From: Rhyzopertha dominica
Taxonomy: Eukaryota > Arthropoda > Insecta > Coleoptera > Bostrichidae
Assembly (NCBI GenBank): GCA_025024175.1
Contig: QCXZ01000086.1
Span: 20,674,245-20,738,244, forward strand
Reading direction: 5' to 3'
Length of the DNA: 64,000 bases
Positions 1 to 10,924 of the stretch are shown in pieces. The translations under genes and the position numbers were made by a program. Position 1 is the first letter of the stretch. Each line of letters opens with the position of its first letter. Below the pieces are notes generated by a model. It did no database searches. It worked only from the letters and a program-made list of their open reading frames with translations, and was not told the origin of the DNA.

Positions 1-415
1 CAGAAACAAGCAAACTTGACTACAAACTGAAAAGCAACCCACATGTCAGTAACTCAAACGAAACATTAATTTAGATCAAACAAAGAATTTAGAATAGGAC
101 AATTGAAATTACAAAAATCATTTAAAATAGTAAAATTTTGTTCGTTAATAATTTTATAAATCTCTAAAAAATTTCCAAATAATTTAATTTAGATTATTTA
201 CTACACAAATGTAATGAATGTAGATTGTCTAGCGTGGCAGTGTGTTTATTTACTAATAAATGGTTGGCTAACGAAGAATTTGTTGTTACAATATCTGTAT
301 TTTTATACTTTTCAAATTGTTTCAAATGTTCTTTACCTCTAGTTAAAAAGGATCTTCCGGTTTGTCCAAAATAAACTGAATTGCAATCATTGCATGAAAA
401 ACTATAAACGCCTGG
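1..415 (-). mobile_element. Penelope-like element 3' part, left inverted copy
   Basis: Read on the minus strand it encodes the same GIY-YIG end as the copy at 489-710: PGVYSFSCNDCNSVYFGQ, then a region ending in LHSLHLCSK and a stop. The window starts inside this copy, so it continues to the left. It is the reverse complement of about 540-937 with only scattered differences. Confidence 0.75.
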
Positions 416-488
416 TCAAGTCTCAGTTAGCCTATGTAAATTATTTTCTTCTAATGGAATAAATATTGCTTTTTCTACCGTAGGCAGT

Positions 489-1062
489 GTGTTTTCCCGT
501 TTTGTCCGTAATAAAGACCAAATTTCAGTTTTAAATAATTCAGGCGTTTATAGTTTTTCATGCAATGATTGCAATTCAGTTTATATTGGACAAACCGGAA
601 GATCCTTTTTAACTAGAGGTAAAGAACATTTGAAACAATTTGAAAAGTATAAAAATACAGATATTGTAACAATAAATTCTTCGTTAGCCAACCATTTATT
701 AGCAAACTAAACAAACTAAATTCATTACATTTGTGTAGTAAATCATCTAAATTAAATTATTTGGAAATTTTAGAGATTTATAAAATTATTAACGAACAAA
801 ATTTTACTATTCTAAATGATTTTTGTAATTTCAATTGTCCTATTCTAAATTCTTTGTTTGATCTAAATTAATGTTTTGTTTGAGTTACTGGCATGTGGGT
901 TGCTTTTCAGTTTGTAGTCAAGTTTGCTTGTTTCTGATTTTTGACTTTGTCAAACTGTTAGTTTCCTTTCATAAATAATTTTTGTACTGACGACGGCTAA
1001 TATGTAGCCGAAAGCGCTTTACAATTGTAAAAAATAAAGTGGANGTTCACTTTAAGAATTAT
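489..1062 (+). mobile_element. Penelope-like element 3' part with GIY-YIG endonuclease
   Basis: The 489-710 frame holds GVYSFSCNDCNSVYIGQTGR, then SFLTRGKEHLKQFEKY: the GVY...YIGQTGR core of a GIY-YIG endonuclease as found at the C-terminus of Penelope-like retroelements. The reverse transcriptase part is absent, so the copy is 5'-truncated. Downstream, 990-1062 holds a conserved terminal motif, CTGACGACGG...TAGCCGAAAGCGC, that resembles the hammerhead ribozyme core described in these elements, then AATAAAGTGG. Confidence 0.75.
990..1062 (+). ncRNA. Hammerhead-ribozyme-like terminal motif of the Penelope element
   Basis: CTGACGA is followed by a GGCTA...TAGCC stem and GAAA, then a TTTACAATTGTAAA palindrome. 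This matches the order CUGANGA, stem II, GAAA, stem III of a hammerhead, but one extra or mismatched base occurs at the stem II junction, so activity is doubtful. A diverged relative is at about 35690-35755 on the minus strand. Confidence 0.35.
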
Positions 1063-1069
1063 TTTCTTT

Positions 1070-3050
1070 AGAAGAATTAAATATGATTTAGTCCTTCAGA
1101 ACTAAGATGACTAGAATTAAAATGCATGTCTGTTTAGTTCATCCCTACAGGTAGAATCGATTTAGTTTTTACACCAGTGTAAGATTTCACATGGACAACA
1201 AAGACGATTCTTATAGTAGGTATACGTTTGAGAACTTTTTGTGGTACCCTGTGATTTTATTCGGAGCTGAATAGCAGGTAGATAGCAGAACCTGTCCGCG
1301 TCCTTTATAATGATTGTGTGTTTTATTATGAGCCTGTTTACCTGAAGGAGCCACCATTGTTTTCATTGTGAAGTTTGATCAAACCCGCAAAAGTAATTGG
1401 GAGTAGCGCTTCTTTACTCACCGTTGTTTCGTTAGCATCTAAATTAAGAATGATGAATGGGATGAGAAGAGAATAAAACCCGATTGTTCAAAATTAGTTA
1501 ACGAGGCGTAGGAGGCTAACGTGAACTCACAAACGGCATAATAAAAATCTGTTACGTAAAGACGTTGTTTCACACCACATTTGGCGGTACTTTTGACAAC
1601 TTTGCGCAAACCATCTAATAACGGATAAATATACAAGGTCGCACATTTTACTTTTAGAGCATTAGCAGCGTGTGTCATGTGACTCACTTTGATAAATTAT
1701 AGAACAGTTTTTTTATAGGACACAGACGATCTATTTTTAGATGAAACATTGCAGCGGTAAGATATTGGATCTAATTACATACCTATACCAGCGCGTTGCT
1801 CATTTTGCATAAACGCTTATGTCATAAACTTTTGTAATCTTTATAATTAATATTAAAATGAATGCGAATGATTTTTGCATTCGTATATTGCTGTATTTAA
1901 TTAAAGAGCTGGGATGTTTGGGAGGAAATTTTCTAGATATTATAGTCGTAGTAATGCATCTGTTCGCAACTTGACAAGATCTAAGTGTTTAAACACGATT
2001 TCAGTGAGAGGAATTTCTGCAACTGACGTTAAAGTGTTGCTAAAATACATTTAGCAATTACACAAGAATTAACTCCTTATTAGAAACAGTTTCAGCGAAT
2101 TTATTGCTTTACTACAGTGAACAGATTGCAACAGTCTTTGCAATCAATTCGCAGTTCTCTATAATCTAGCAATCTTAGAAGCTGAATTTGATTTGCTTAA
2201 CAAGCAGGAAACAGTGACCACCCATTTTCTCGTGTTTTGTAATTTTATACCCACATCATCCAAATTTTCAATAATTATTTTCACAACGGTGCCTTCAGCT
2301 TTTCAAATTGTTCTTGACGTCCTAGATGAAATCCAAACTCTATATTCTGAAGGTCTTATGTAGTACAGATATACATCTACCGTTTTCTCGATATAATTTT
2401 ATTCCACTTTCAAATGTTTCAAATTAAGCAATTAAAAATCGTTCATAACTTTTACTTTAGTAGCAGGTATAGTCGGCAGAATGTGCTTTCTCAATCTAAA
2501 ACCAGATAGTTTTGATTAGAAAACGCGATACTACTAAATACAACGCAGTAAAATGGGTACCAAAATAAGATATATGTTATCGTAGATAATTCTGATGATA
2601 CGTAAGATAAGCAGTAATTATTAGTAATGTTAGTATTTAGCAAATGTACTATTACAAATTTTTAGATCCTGTTTTTTTACTATTAATGTGACCTCTATTA
2701 GAACAGTTCTCTTGGATCTAATTCTGAACCACTATTGTTTTATAACTGATTTCCCTGGTTGATGTAGCATCTATCTTTTGGTAACAATATAACATTCATT
2801 GATGGGCCTAGAATAATTTAATATTAGTATTGTCAAGTATAAGGATCCTATATGTTCATTAAAAACAAGCCTATTGTATATAACTGTTCAATTAACAACT
2901 TTAACCCTCAATACCGTTACATACAAACAATGCTAATAATTAGTTTTTATTTAATCAAAAATATTTGTGGTTCTTGTCTAATAAACGGTTAATATTTGGC
3001 ATTTAAAGATGTATTTTCAACTTTTAAAGCGGGTTTAAAACTGAGCTGCA
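1070..3050. other. AT-rich DNA, nothing recognised
   Basis: No convincing frame; the 82-codon minus frame at 1439-1687 lacks any known motif. Confidence 0.5.
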
Positions 3051-3059
3051 AGGTACACA

Positions 3060-3340
3060 CCAAGATGTTAAAACATATAAAGAAAATGAGATGAAGATTA
3101 ATTTAATGTAAGAACAAATGCAAACCCATCAAACACATGTTCTTCATGAGCTAATTGAAGATGATTTAGATGTGTGCGATGGTGATGGACATGACTATTG
3201 ATATAATAAAAATTTTGCAAACAGCATTTTATGTTCTGACGAAGCCATTTTTGCCTAAACAGACATAACTGCCGCTACTGATTTAGTAAAAATCCTCAAT
3301 GGGTGATGGAATAGTATATAAAGTTAATTTGATGTAAAGA
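3060..3340 (+). pseudogene. Mariner/Tc1-like transposase relic
   Basis: Broken frames on the + strand read HELIEDDLDVCD, then FANSILCSDEAIFA. This resembles the (F)SDEATF catalytic region of the mariner elements at 35.9 and 57.2 kb, with stops and gaps. Low conservation, no TIRs identified. Confidence 0.4.
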
Positions 3341-3357
3341 ATAATTTAAGTTAATAA

Positions 3358-3640
3358 AGTATTACCAGCATTAGAGAATTATCATGAAATGAATAAAAAC
3401 CAAGACCGACACCTGCAAAACCTGCTTTGATAAGGCCGTTTGTCGTTTATTTAAAAACACGACTTGTCAGAAAAATGTTATTATCAAGCCATAAACACCA
3501 GGTAATTTCAGCCATACAAATCTGCAACATTGCTTGCTATTATTAAAAAAATACGCTACCACGAAGACGCGTTGACATAGAAAAAAGACATGAAAAATAA
3601 TTAGCCAAAACACTTGTTAATGACATTTTGCTGCGCAAAG
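3358..3640. repeat. Dispersed repeat shared with 28430-28820
   Basis: Shared blocks include TTACCAGCATT, the region CCTGCTTTGATAA/CCTGCCTTGATAA, AAAAATGTTATTATCAA and AATACGCTACCACGAAGACG versus AATACGCTACTATGGAAATACG. Clearly homologous but diverged. Confidence 0.6.
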
Positions 3641-3797
3641 TTAATATGAAATAAGGTTATATTGCAGTTGTAAAGTTCCGACAACTCAATAATTGCTCCT
3701 TTACTTACAATGAACCCTTGGTTGTAAATAATCCTCTGTTTGGCCTAGACCGACAGATATCCACTCTGAAGGATCTTGTGAAGCAAACAGGACATGA

Positions 3798-3840
3798 CCT
3801 GACCTGACCTGACCTGGCCTGACCTGACCTGGCCTGACCT
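3798..3840 (-). repeat. TCAGG telomere-type array (as CCTGA)
   Basis: About eight and a half CCTGA/CCTGG units. On the minus strand this is TCAGG, the telomere unit of many beetles. It abuts the 3' end of the LINE at 3841-4860, so it may be that element's 3' tail or its target site. Confidence 0.8.
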
Positions 3841-4860
3841 TTTTGCTCTTATAGTTAGCCAACCCAACTCAGAGAATTTGCATTATATGTGATCGTTTCT
3901 CATCATACCAAACACTAAACGGATACATAAATTTTGCACCCTCTGCATACTTCTCGAAACTTCACTGTCCAGACAATTCCCGTATACAACGTCACCATAA
4001 GAAAAGTGAGGCAGAACTAAGGCTTTATATAATTTGCTTTTAATTTTGTTAGAGGAGTAGTATCTATGTAGATATATTCTTTTTAAGCTAGCATATGCCT
4101 TACGTATACAATGTAACATGCTCATTAAATTGCAGTTTAGAATCCATTATTAACCACAATTATTTTTTCTCTTTCGACAATTCCAATCTGTTCATTATTA
4201 TAATAAAACTTAGCCAAGTTTAGTAACTGTAGATGTTCATTTTTATTACCAAATATTAAAATTTTTGACTTTGTTGGATTTATCTTCCTTGAATGTTTGG
4301 CCGCGTAGGAACAAATATTTTCCAAATGAGTATTGATCAAATCAATTTCTTGCATGGATTTATTAAAGTAGAAACTATGATACAATTGAGTGTCATCTGC
4401 ATACATGTGACAAGCACAAGTACAGACATGTTGGTGAAGAGTGCTGCACATATATATAGAAAATAGCAGGGACCCAAGTATGGATCCGTGCGCGAAACAC
4501 CTTTAGTTAAATACTTATGAGAAGAATCATCATCAACAATTTTTACGACCTGCCCCCTTCCACTGAGCTAATCTCTAAAAAGTTCAATAGTACTTTCATG
4601 CAATCTAATAAAATTAAGAATAGATAATAACATAGCATGAGAAAATGTATCAAATGTTCTCCTGAAATCAAGTAAAATAAGTACACTGGTTTGGTTTACA
4701 TCAGTGGCTGTAAGCAAAGCAGTTGCACAACTAAGATTAGGTTGGAATCCAGACTGGATGAAAGGCAGAATACTATAACGATCTAAGTATTGTCTGAGCT
4801 GAAGAGCTAATATTTTCTCCATAATTTTTGACATCACGGACAACATACTTATAAGCTTCA
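3841..4860 (-). mobile_element. Non-LTR retrotransposon (LINE), 5'-truncated and decayed
   Basis: On the minus strand, in order: VMSKIMEKILALQLRQYLDR and QSGFQPNLSCATALL (RT finger/palm), VLILLDFRRTFDTFSHA, a GSxLGP-type region in a shifted frame, then CHMYADDTQLYHSF with the YADD catalytic motif at 4392-4403, and a C-terminal RT part ending VQNLCIRLVFG. Several frameshifts and stops. The endonuclease is missing. Jockey/CR1-type by general appearance. The 3' end meets the TCAGG-like array. Confidence 0.8.
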
Positions 4861-5204
4861 GATCATTTAAGCTCGTTAAAAGACCTACAATTTGACATAT
4901 AACTTAAGGTTGCACCTAAAAAATAAAGAAAATACGAGCCTTTGGAGTTTTAGGTGGCGGACCCTGTAGAATTTCGGTTTTCACCATTAAGTTTCTCATT
5001 AAAATTGACGCTCATACTCCATTAGGTAAAAATATTACCTTTAAAAGTGTCAACTTGGCCCACCCCGCAACTATATAGTATTTATACTAAGCTTGCTATT
5101 GGTGAGCTTTAAATGGTGCACTCTTTCTAATTACACTGGCCTGCAAAAAATAACTTTTTTTCTCCTTTATATTTTTATGCGTGATTATCATAGATATGGT
5201 GCTT

Positions 5205-6180
5205 CTAAACGAAGACATGGTTATAAAAATTACGTACCACGTATACTTTTTTTGTAATGGGTTTTTTGGGTAGAACGCTAAAACACAAAAAAAACATTAT
5301 ACAATATAACAACTTGTATATGAGCAGTTTTTTCCTTTTCATATTTTCGCGCCGAATCGACCAACAAAAATCTGCCAGCATTGATTCTGACCACTTCCCA
5401 TTGTATTGTCTTTCTATGTGCAATATGTGTTAATGAAACCTTTCTCCATGTTCATCTAATACTGCACCAAGATTTTTGGGAAAGAAATCCAAGTGAGAGT
5501 CCAGAAAACGAATTTTAAGTGACATATTGCATTTTAGTGCTCTATATGAAGAAAGAAGTTCTCTGATGATCTGGTGGTAGTTGTAAGCTTTTCTATTGCC
5601 AAGAAAATTGTGACACACTTCTACAAAAGCAGCCCATGCTCTTTTTTCCTCTTTATTTAGTTTTATGTTAAAATTTACGTCCTTTATCAGTTCTCGTATT
5701 TGTGGGTCTACAAAGATACCTTCTTTTAATTTTGCGTCGCTGATTCGGGGGAATTTTGTTTTAAGATACTGAAACCCCTGGCCATTCTTATTCATTCCTT
5801 TTACAAAGTTTTTCTTAAAACCCAGTTTTATATGTAGTTCTGGTAAAAAAATTATACTTTGCATTAAAGGTTCTTGATTTACATTTTTGATTTCGGGGGT
5901 TAAACTCGCTCTTCGCGGCCATTTTTTACTATATAGCGTTTATCTCTTGCACGGCTGTCCTTTTCGCATAAAAACAACAAAATTCGGTAAATCCTCCTTG
6001 CAGTCGGGTTAACATTGCTACAACTTTTATATCGGCACAACTGTTCCATGAGTGTTGTGAGTATTTGAGTTGAGTATTTTTATGTAAAAGGTTCCATTGT
6101 TTCAATCTTGATCCGAGAAGTTCAGTCTTCGATTTCGAAAGTTCTAAATCTCGAATGAGATCATTCATATCAAACTAAGT
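5205..6180 (-). pseudogene. Repeat-associated protein relic of unknown class
   Basis: On the minus strand: LLGSRLKQWNLLHKNTQ, a gap with frameshift, then LPELHIKLGFKKNFVKGMN, LKEGIFVDPQIRELIKDVNF, NFLGNRKAYNYHQIIRELLS, FLDSHLDFFPKNLGAVLDEH followed by GERFH, then HIERQYNGKWSESMLADFCW. I recognise this as a protein family present in many dispersed copies in arthropod genomes (GSRLKQWNLL ... DEHGERFH), usually annotated as uncharacterised. It is probably carried by a transposon, but I cannot name the class. At least two frameshifts are visible. Confidence 0.65.
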
Positions 6181-7080
6181 AAGATGCGGTTTTGTACTGG
6201 ATGTAAAGCATCATCTCTTCGGAGAACTGGTCTTTGTGCAGTTCGGGTATTTTATTTTATTTCTATTTTTTGTCATAAATCCCTTTAACACATTCATATA
6301 AAGATAACAATCGTTTTCATGATTCTCTGGTTCACTTCAAATCATGGGAGTTGCAAATGGTATTGACTTATGACTTTATTGGAGCCAACCTTTTAGAGTT
6401 CTTGAGCAACATATTTTTGGGAGCCAATTTTTGTTTCTTTGATCAAGAGGAAACCCAAAATAAAGTTAATAAGCACTTTTCAACAGAGGAGTAATTACAT
6501 TCCGTTGGCATTTCATTGTAAATTCGCCACAGATAGAGTAAGAAAAATATGCAGAATTCCTGTACGGCCGTGGCATTTCGTACCAAAATGTAGAGGATAA
6601 TGTGATATTATAATTTATAGCTATAATATTAATAGTTGGCTCTTTTGCCCTNNAGTTACAAAAAATAAATGCATGGATTTTATGAAANCAGAAACTATTA
6701 CTAATTTTTTGACGTAATTAGCGCCTTCAAATGACAGCAATTACTCCGCACGCGAATGTATGTCAGTTGAAAGCTTACTTGATTTTTCTATCAGTTCAAA
6801 TCGGTTGGAGCTGTACCGATACGATTTAAATGAATTCAAGTAGTGTTAATAATGCAAAACAGAAACATAACAAATACTTAATTTTGACATGAAAAATATA
6901 ATAATACTTAGGTACGTGATAGCAAAAAATGGAAAGCAGATATACATTCAGCCGGTTAAAATCTTTATATTCATAATACTTTTATTTGAAGGAGAATTTC
7001 ATTGCAGACCAGTGTTAAAAATTCGTAAAATTTAGGGCATATCAGATCCTGTCTTTTAAAATGTGCCACCACCCCTTTCC
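6180..7080. other. AT-rich DNA with several N, nothing recognised
   Basis: No protein-like frame and no repeat structure that I could see. Confidence 0.5.
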
Positions 7081-7980
7081 CGTCGATTACTGCATTTCCT
7101 CACGCTTTCGGCGTGCTGTGGTTAATACCGCGAGACGGATCGGGGTGCNTCATACATCCGGGGTCCAGTGAATGAACGTAGCCTCCCCTGCACCGAGAGG
7201 GCCCCTAATCCAGCCACCCTCCGACGCGTCAGCCGCTACATCCGACGTACGTCGCGGCCGAACCAGCCGGCACGGTGAAATGGAAGCGCAACGACGGGGG
7301 TACGGCGTGCACCCTCTTCCTCGTGTTTATTTCAGGACCTTTTATTCGGGTTCGGGATGTATCCCTCCGTTCCGAGCCGGCGGCGTATCAGTCATCGGCG
7401 GTTTACGGAGCGAATTAGTATAGCGCAGCGCCGGGGCGTCTGCCGTTGCACCAGTCGCCTCGCGAGCGCCACGGCCAGCGGACTGCGATATAAAGACGCC
7501 GATGGCACCGACCACGGACCCTGTGATAACAAGATACGTTCGTCGGTAGTGCCCGCATCTCCATGATCGAAGATGGTACTCTTCCGCCACTCTGAGTCTG
7601 CGCACGACATGCTGAACGCCGAGGGTGTCAACGGTGGTGAAGATGCCCCCAGGTTGCTCCGCATGTCACCCCTGAGGCACAGCATCGGCACCCACTCGCT
7701 GCCGACGCCAGCATTGTGCAATAACGAGAAGGCCTTCGGAAAAGGTAAAATCACAATTCGCCGCCATCTAATCTGGTGGAGCTGCTTGGTTGCAGAAAAC
7801 GGGACGCGCTCCTTCGCAGCACTTTCAGCACGCCGGTGCTTAAAATAAACTTCGTTGTTTGAAGTTATTAACCCTGCAATACCGGTGTTTATTAAGCTCG
7901 CACGTATCCTTCCCATTAGCCGCACGAAATTAGCGAGCGTAATTTTAGCTAAAACGACGCAGAAAGAGAACGCCATTAAG
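7080..7980. promoter_or_regulatory. GC/CpG-rich island, candidate promoter and first exon
   Basis: About 900 bp with far more G+C and CpG than its surroundings. A TATAAAG box sits at 7489-7495, and an open frame 7573-7744 (MVLFRHSESAHDMLNAEG, later SPLRHSIGTHSLPTPALC) runs to the donor AAAAG|GTAAAA, phase 1. This could be the first coding exon of a gene transcribed rightward, possibly bbg, since its phase fits the acceptors at 13220 and 20389. Several other frames are also open here simply because of the GC content, including a 194-codon minus frame. An unrelated GC-rich insertion is the alternative. Confidence 0.3.
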
Positions 7981-8540
7981 TATTTCGGCGTTCATTAAAG
8001 AACCGAAACGATTTCGAAAGAAACTAACCGCCTTAATTAAAAATTATTATATCCATAAAACGGTAGCCTTTCCGTACATATATTTGCATCATGCATCCTG
8101 TTGTTAAAACGCGATTACTTTTTTAAGCAAACAGGATCCGCCGACTATTGCCATTAACTACTAGCCGATTTAATTAATGCAACACGCACATACCCCGCGA
8201 CGATAATGATCAGAATTATTTCAAGCAATAAGCGGAAGTGGCGATAATAATCCCGATTCCAGCCTGCCGAGATCATTTACACTCGACGTTGATACGTCCG
8301 TTCGCTGCTCCAAGGAGCTCAAAACCCTTTGTTGCAATCCAGTCCACATTACAAAACGTCAAATAAAGTGTGATCACTACTAAATTGTCGGCATTGTAAA
8401 TTATAATAATTAAAAAACTTCGATTAAAGAAGGAAAATAAAAATTTATTGATGAAACTTAAGCTTAATTAATAACTAAAATAGCGTTTTAATGTTCGACG
8501 ACTAAAAATTCTGACTTTCCTTTTTATGCCGCACATTGAC
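7980..8540. other. Intergenic DNA, nothing recognised
   Basis: No convincing frames; composition returns to AT-rich after the island. Confidence 0.5.
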
Positions 8541-8544
8541 TTTT

Positions 8545-9030
8545 GCACGGCCTCACTCGTGATTAGCTTGGTACACCGTATCCATTTATTATCAGTCGGC
8601 AAGCGAAGTGGCTCCTCTGAATGTGCTTTCGTTTGATATTAGCCCAATATTTTTCGATTGGACAATTTGGTGGGTTCATGTTTTTGGCACCACTTCCACA
8701 AAATTGGTTTAGTACCATTCCACTGCCTTTTTCGAATAGTGGGATGTCGCCAAGTCAGGCCAAAGCAATACTGAATTCCTGTGTTTTTTTAAAAGGTAAT
8801 AACCTTTCTCCACATAGATTTCTGTGTTTATAGTGACGGTGCTCACAAAAGGTTTGCTTCTTGAGCCGCATTGACAAATTACTTCCCATATGTTATTTCT
8901 ATCACTCTCTCAGATTCATTTAAAGATGCCCCTCCAACGCGAGAATAATACTGATTACCAGGCAATGACTTAAAATTTGCTTTAACATAAGTTTTATCAT
9001 CTATTACTAGACATGAGTCGTTTTTCTCTA
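8545..9030 (-). pseudogene. DDE transposase relic
   Basis: On the minus strand: CLVIDDKTYVKANFKSLPGN with the first catalytic Asp context (DD-TYVK), a shortened middle, then GAKNMNPPNCPIEKYWANIK and RK. The pair MDDETYVK...NPPNCPELRPIEKYWA is a well-known insect DDE transposase signature (IS630/Tc1/mariner group). The middle of the protein is deleted and frames are broken. Confidence 0.65.
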
Positions 9031-9044
9031 TAAGGAGGGAGTTG

Positions 9045-10924
9045 GTTGGTTTTAAGAATAATCCTAGATTGTTTGGACTTATGTAAAGAAACTGCGTAAG
9101 AAAAATGATTATCCTGTTCATATGTCTTTTCAAGGTGAACATAGTGAAGATGGACCAGGCACAGCTGATCTGTTTACCAAGCTCTTTTCGGGAGTTTACA
9201 GCAACGTAGAACAAGTGTTGCCTGATTATAGGTTTCAAAATTGTTGTTACCTTTGACAAATTTATGATTAGCGTGCAAGACGTTTTTGAGAATATCGAAT
9301 CATTGGAACCAAAGCACACCCAGTGGTCCTGACGGAATACCACCATTTTTTATTAAAAAGTGCATTTTTACTTTGTCCAAGCCTCTTCATTTGATTTTCC
9401 AATTGTCACTGCGTCAAGGTGTATTTCCGCTTTATTGGAAGGATAGTTGTCTTATACCAATTCACAAATCTGGAGACAGAGAAAATATTTCCAACTATCG
9501 AGGGGTGTGTATTCAATCTGTAATGCCAAAGTTATTTGACAAAATTATATCAATCTAGAATGGATGGGCCGTAAGACGATATATCATACCAGAGCAACAT
9601 AGCTTCTCAATGGGTCGTTCCACTGTTTCAAATCTGCTGGTTTATCAGAATTTTTGCAGAATGAATTCTACAAAAGGTGTGAAGTAGATAGTGTGTATAC
9701 TGATTTTTCGATAAGATTAGTCATGCCTTGCTGAAAGCAAAACTCGCAGCAATATGGTTTGGGGACGGAGTGGTGTCTTGGTTGGGTAGCTTCCTAGACG
9801 GTAGAACACAATATGTAAAGTTAAATCAATATGTTTCTAGGGGTATAGATGTGACCTCTGGAGTGCCACAAGGGTCTCATTGTGGTCCAATTTTGTTTGA
9901 CCTCTTTGTGAATGATTTGCATACCGTGAAGTATTGTAATTTCTTAATGTTTGCTGATGATATAAAAAATTTTATGGCATGCAATTCTGTAATAGATCAG
10001 TGTAGGCTTCAGGATGATCTCAATAGTTTTTTGAATGGACTAGGATTAATGGCTTGGTTCTGAATACAGACAAATGTTATGTGATTACGTTCTCAAGACT
10101 TTTATCTAATATATTATTTGAGTATTCTGTTAATGGTGCATTGGTTGGTAGAGTTGAGGTCATTTGGGACCTAGGTGTTTACTTTGATAGTAAGTTAACT
10201 TTTAAGACACATTTAATGAAAATATGTTCAACGGGATATAGAAATCTTGGTTTCCTTATTAGAAATTCAGCTGATTTCTCGATAGGATCTTTTAGGACGC
10301 TCTTCTGTTCACTGATTCGTTCTGGCCTTGAATATGCTAGTGTGGTTTGGTCTCCATATTATGATTGTGATATTGATGCACTGGAGCAGGTGCAGAGGAG
10401 ATTCTTGAGACAGTGTGGCTTCAGGCTCTCGATCGCGCGTGAAACATTTCATTATCCAGCTGTGATGAATATTTTAAACATCCAAGTACTAAAGCATAGA
10501 AGNTTTGTTGCTGAAATTTCTTTTTTGTGCAGATTGATTATTAGTGCTGTTGACTGTCCAAAACTACTGTTTTGTATCGACTTCTTCACTTATCACAGGT
10601 CACGCTCATTTCATTTGTTTCGTATTNGGCATCACTCCACGAACTACTCTTTTTTTGCTCCCTTGTTCCGCTTACCACGTGATTACAATTCTGTAGCGCA
10701 CTTAATAGATCCCTTCCATCAGTCCCTTTTTGCTATCAGGAGGCAGCTTGTACCTCGCATATAGCTTGCACATGTAGTTTTTTTTTATTTGTTGGTTTCT
10801 TTTGATGTTCAGTTGGGATTGGAATTAGAATGTATCGTATGTACCATCTTGTATACTACATACTGTATGATTTATTCTTTTGTAAAATGGTTATCCGTTA
10901 ATAAACTACTTACTTACTTACTTA
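9045..10924 (+). mobile_element. Non-LTR retrotransposon (LINE) with RT, 5'-truncated
   Basis: Starts inside the region before RT (SFQGEHSEDGPGTADLFTKL in one frame), then SGPDGIPPFFIKKC, FPLYWKDSCLIPIHKSGD, VTSGVPQGSHCGPILFDLF, NFLMFADDIKNF with the catalytic FADD at 9950-9961, and a C-terminal part with VVWSPYYDCDIDALEQVQRR. The frame is broken near 9307, 9560-9720 and 10060, so it is dead. The 3' end carries AATAAA and a CTTA microsatellite tail (10908-10924), typical of LINE 3' ends. The 5' side abuts the transposase relic at 8545-9030. Confidence 0.85.

Noticed and set aside
1..940. CRISPR or satellite-like array at the window start
   Set aside because: The repeat is a single large inverted pair with GIY-YIG coding content, not spaced short direct repeats.
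7392..7976. 194-codon open frame on the minus strand
   Set aside because: It lies in a GC-rich island where stop codons are rare, four other frames are open over it, and the product shows no motif.
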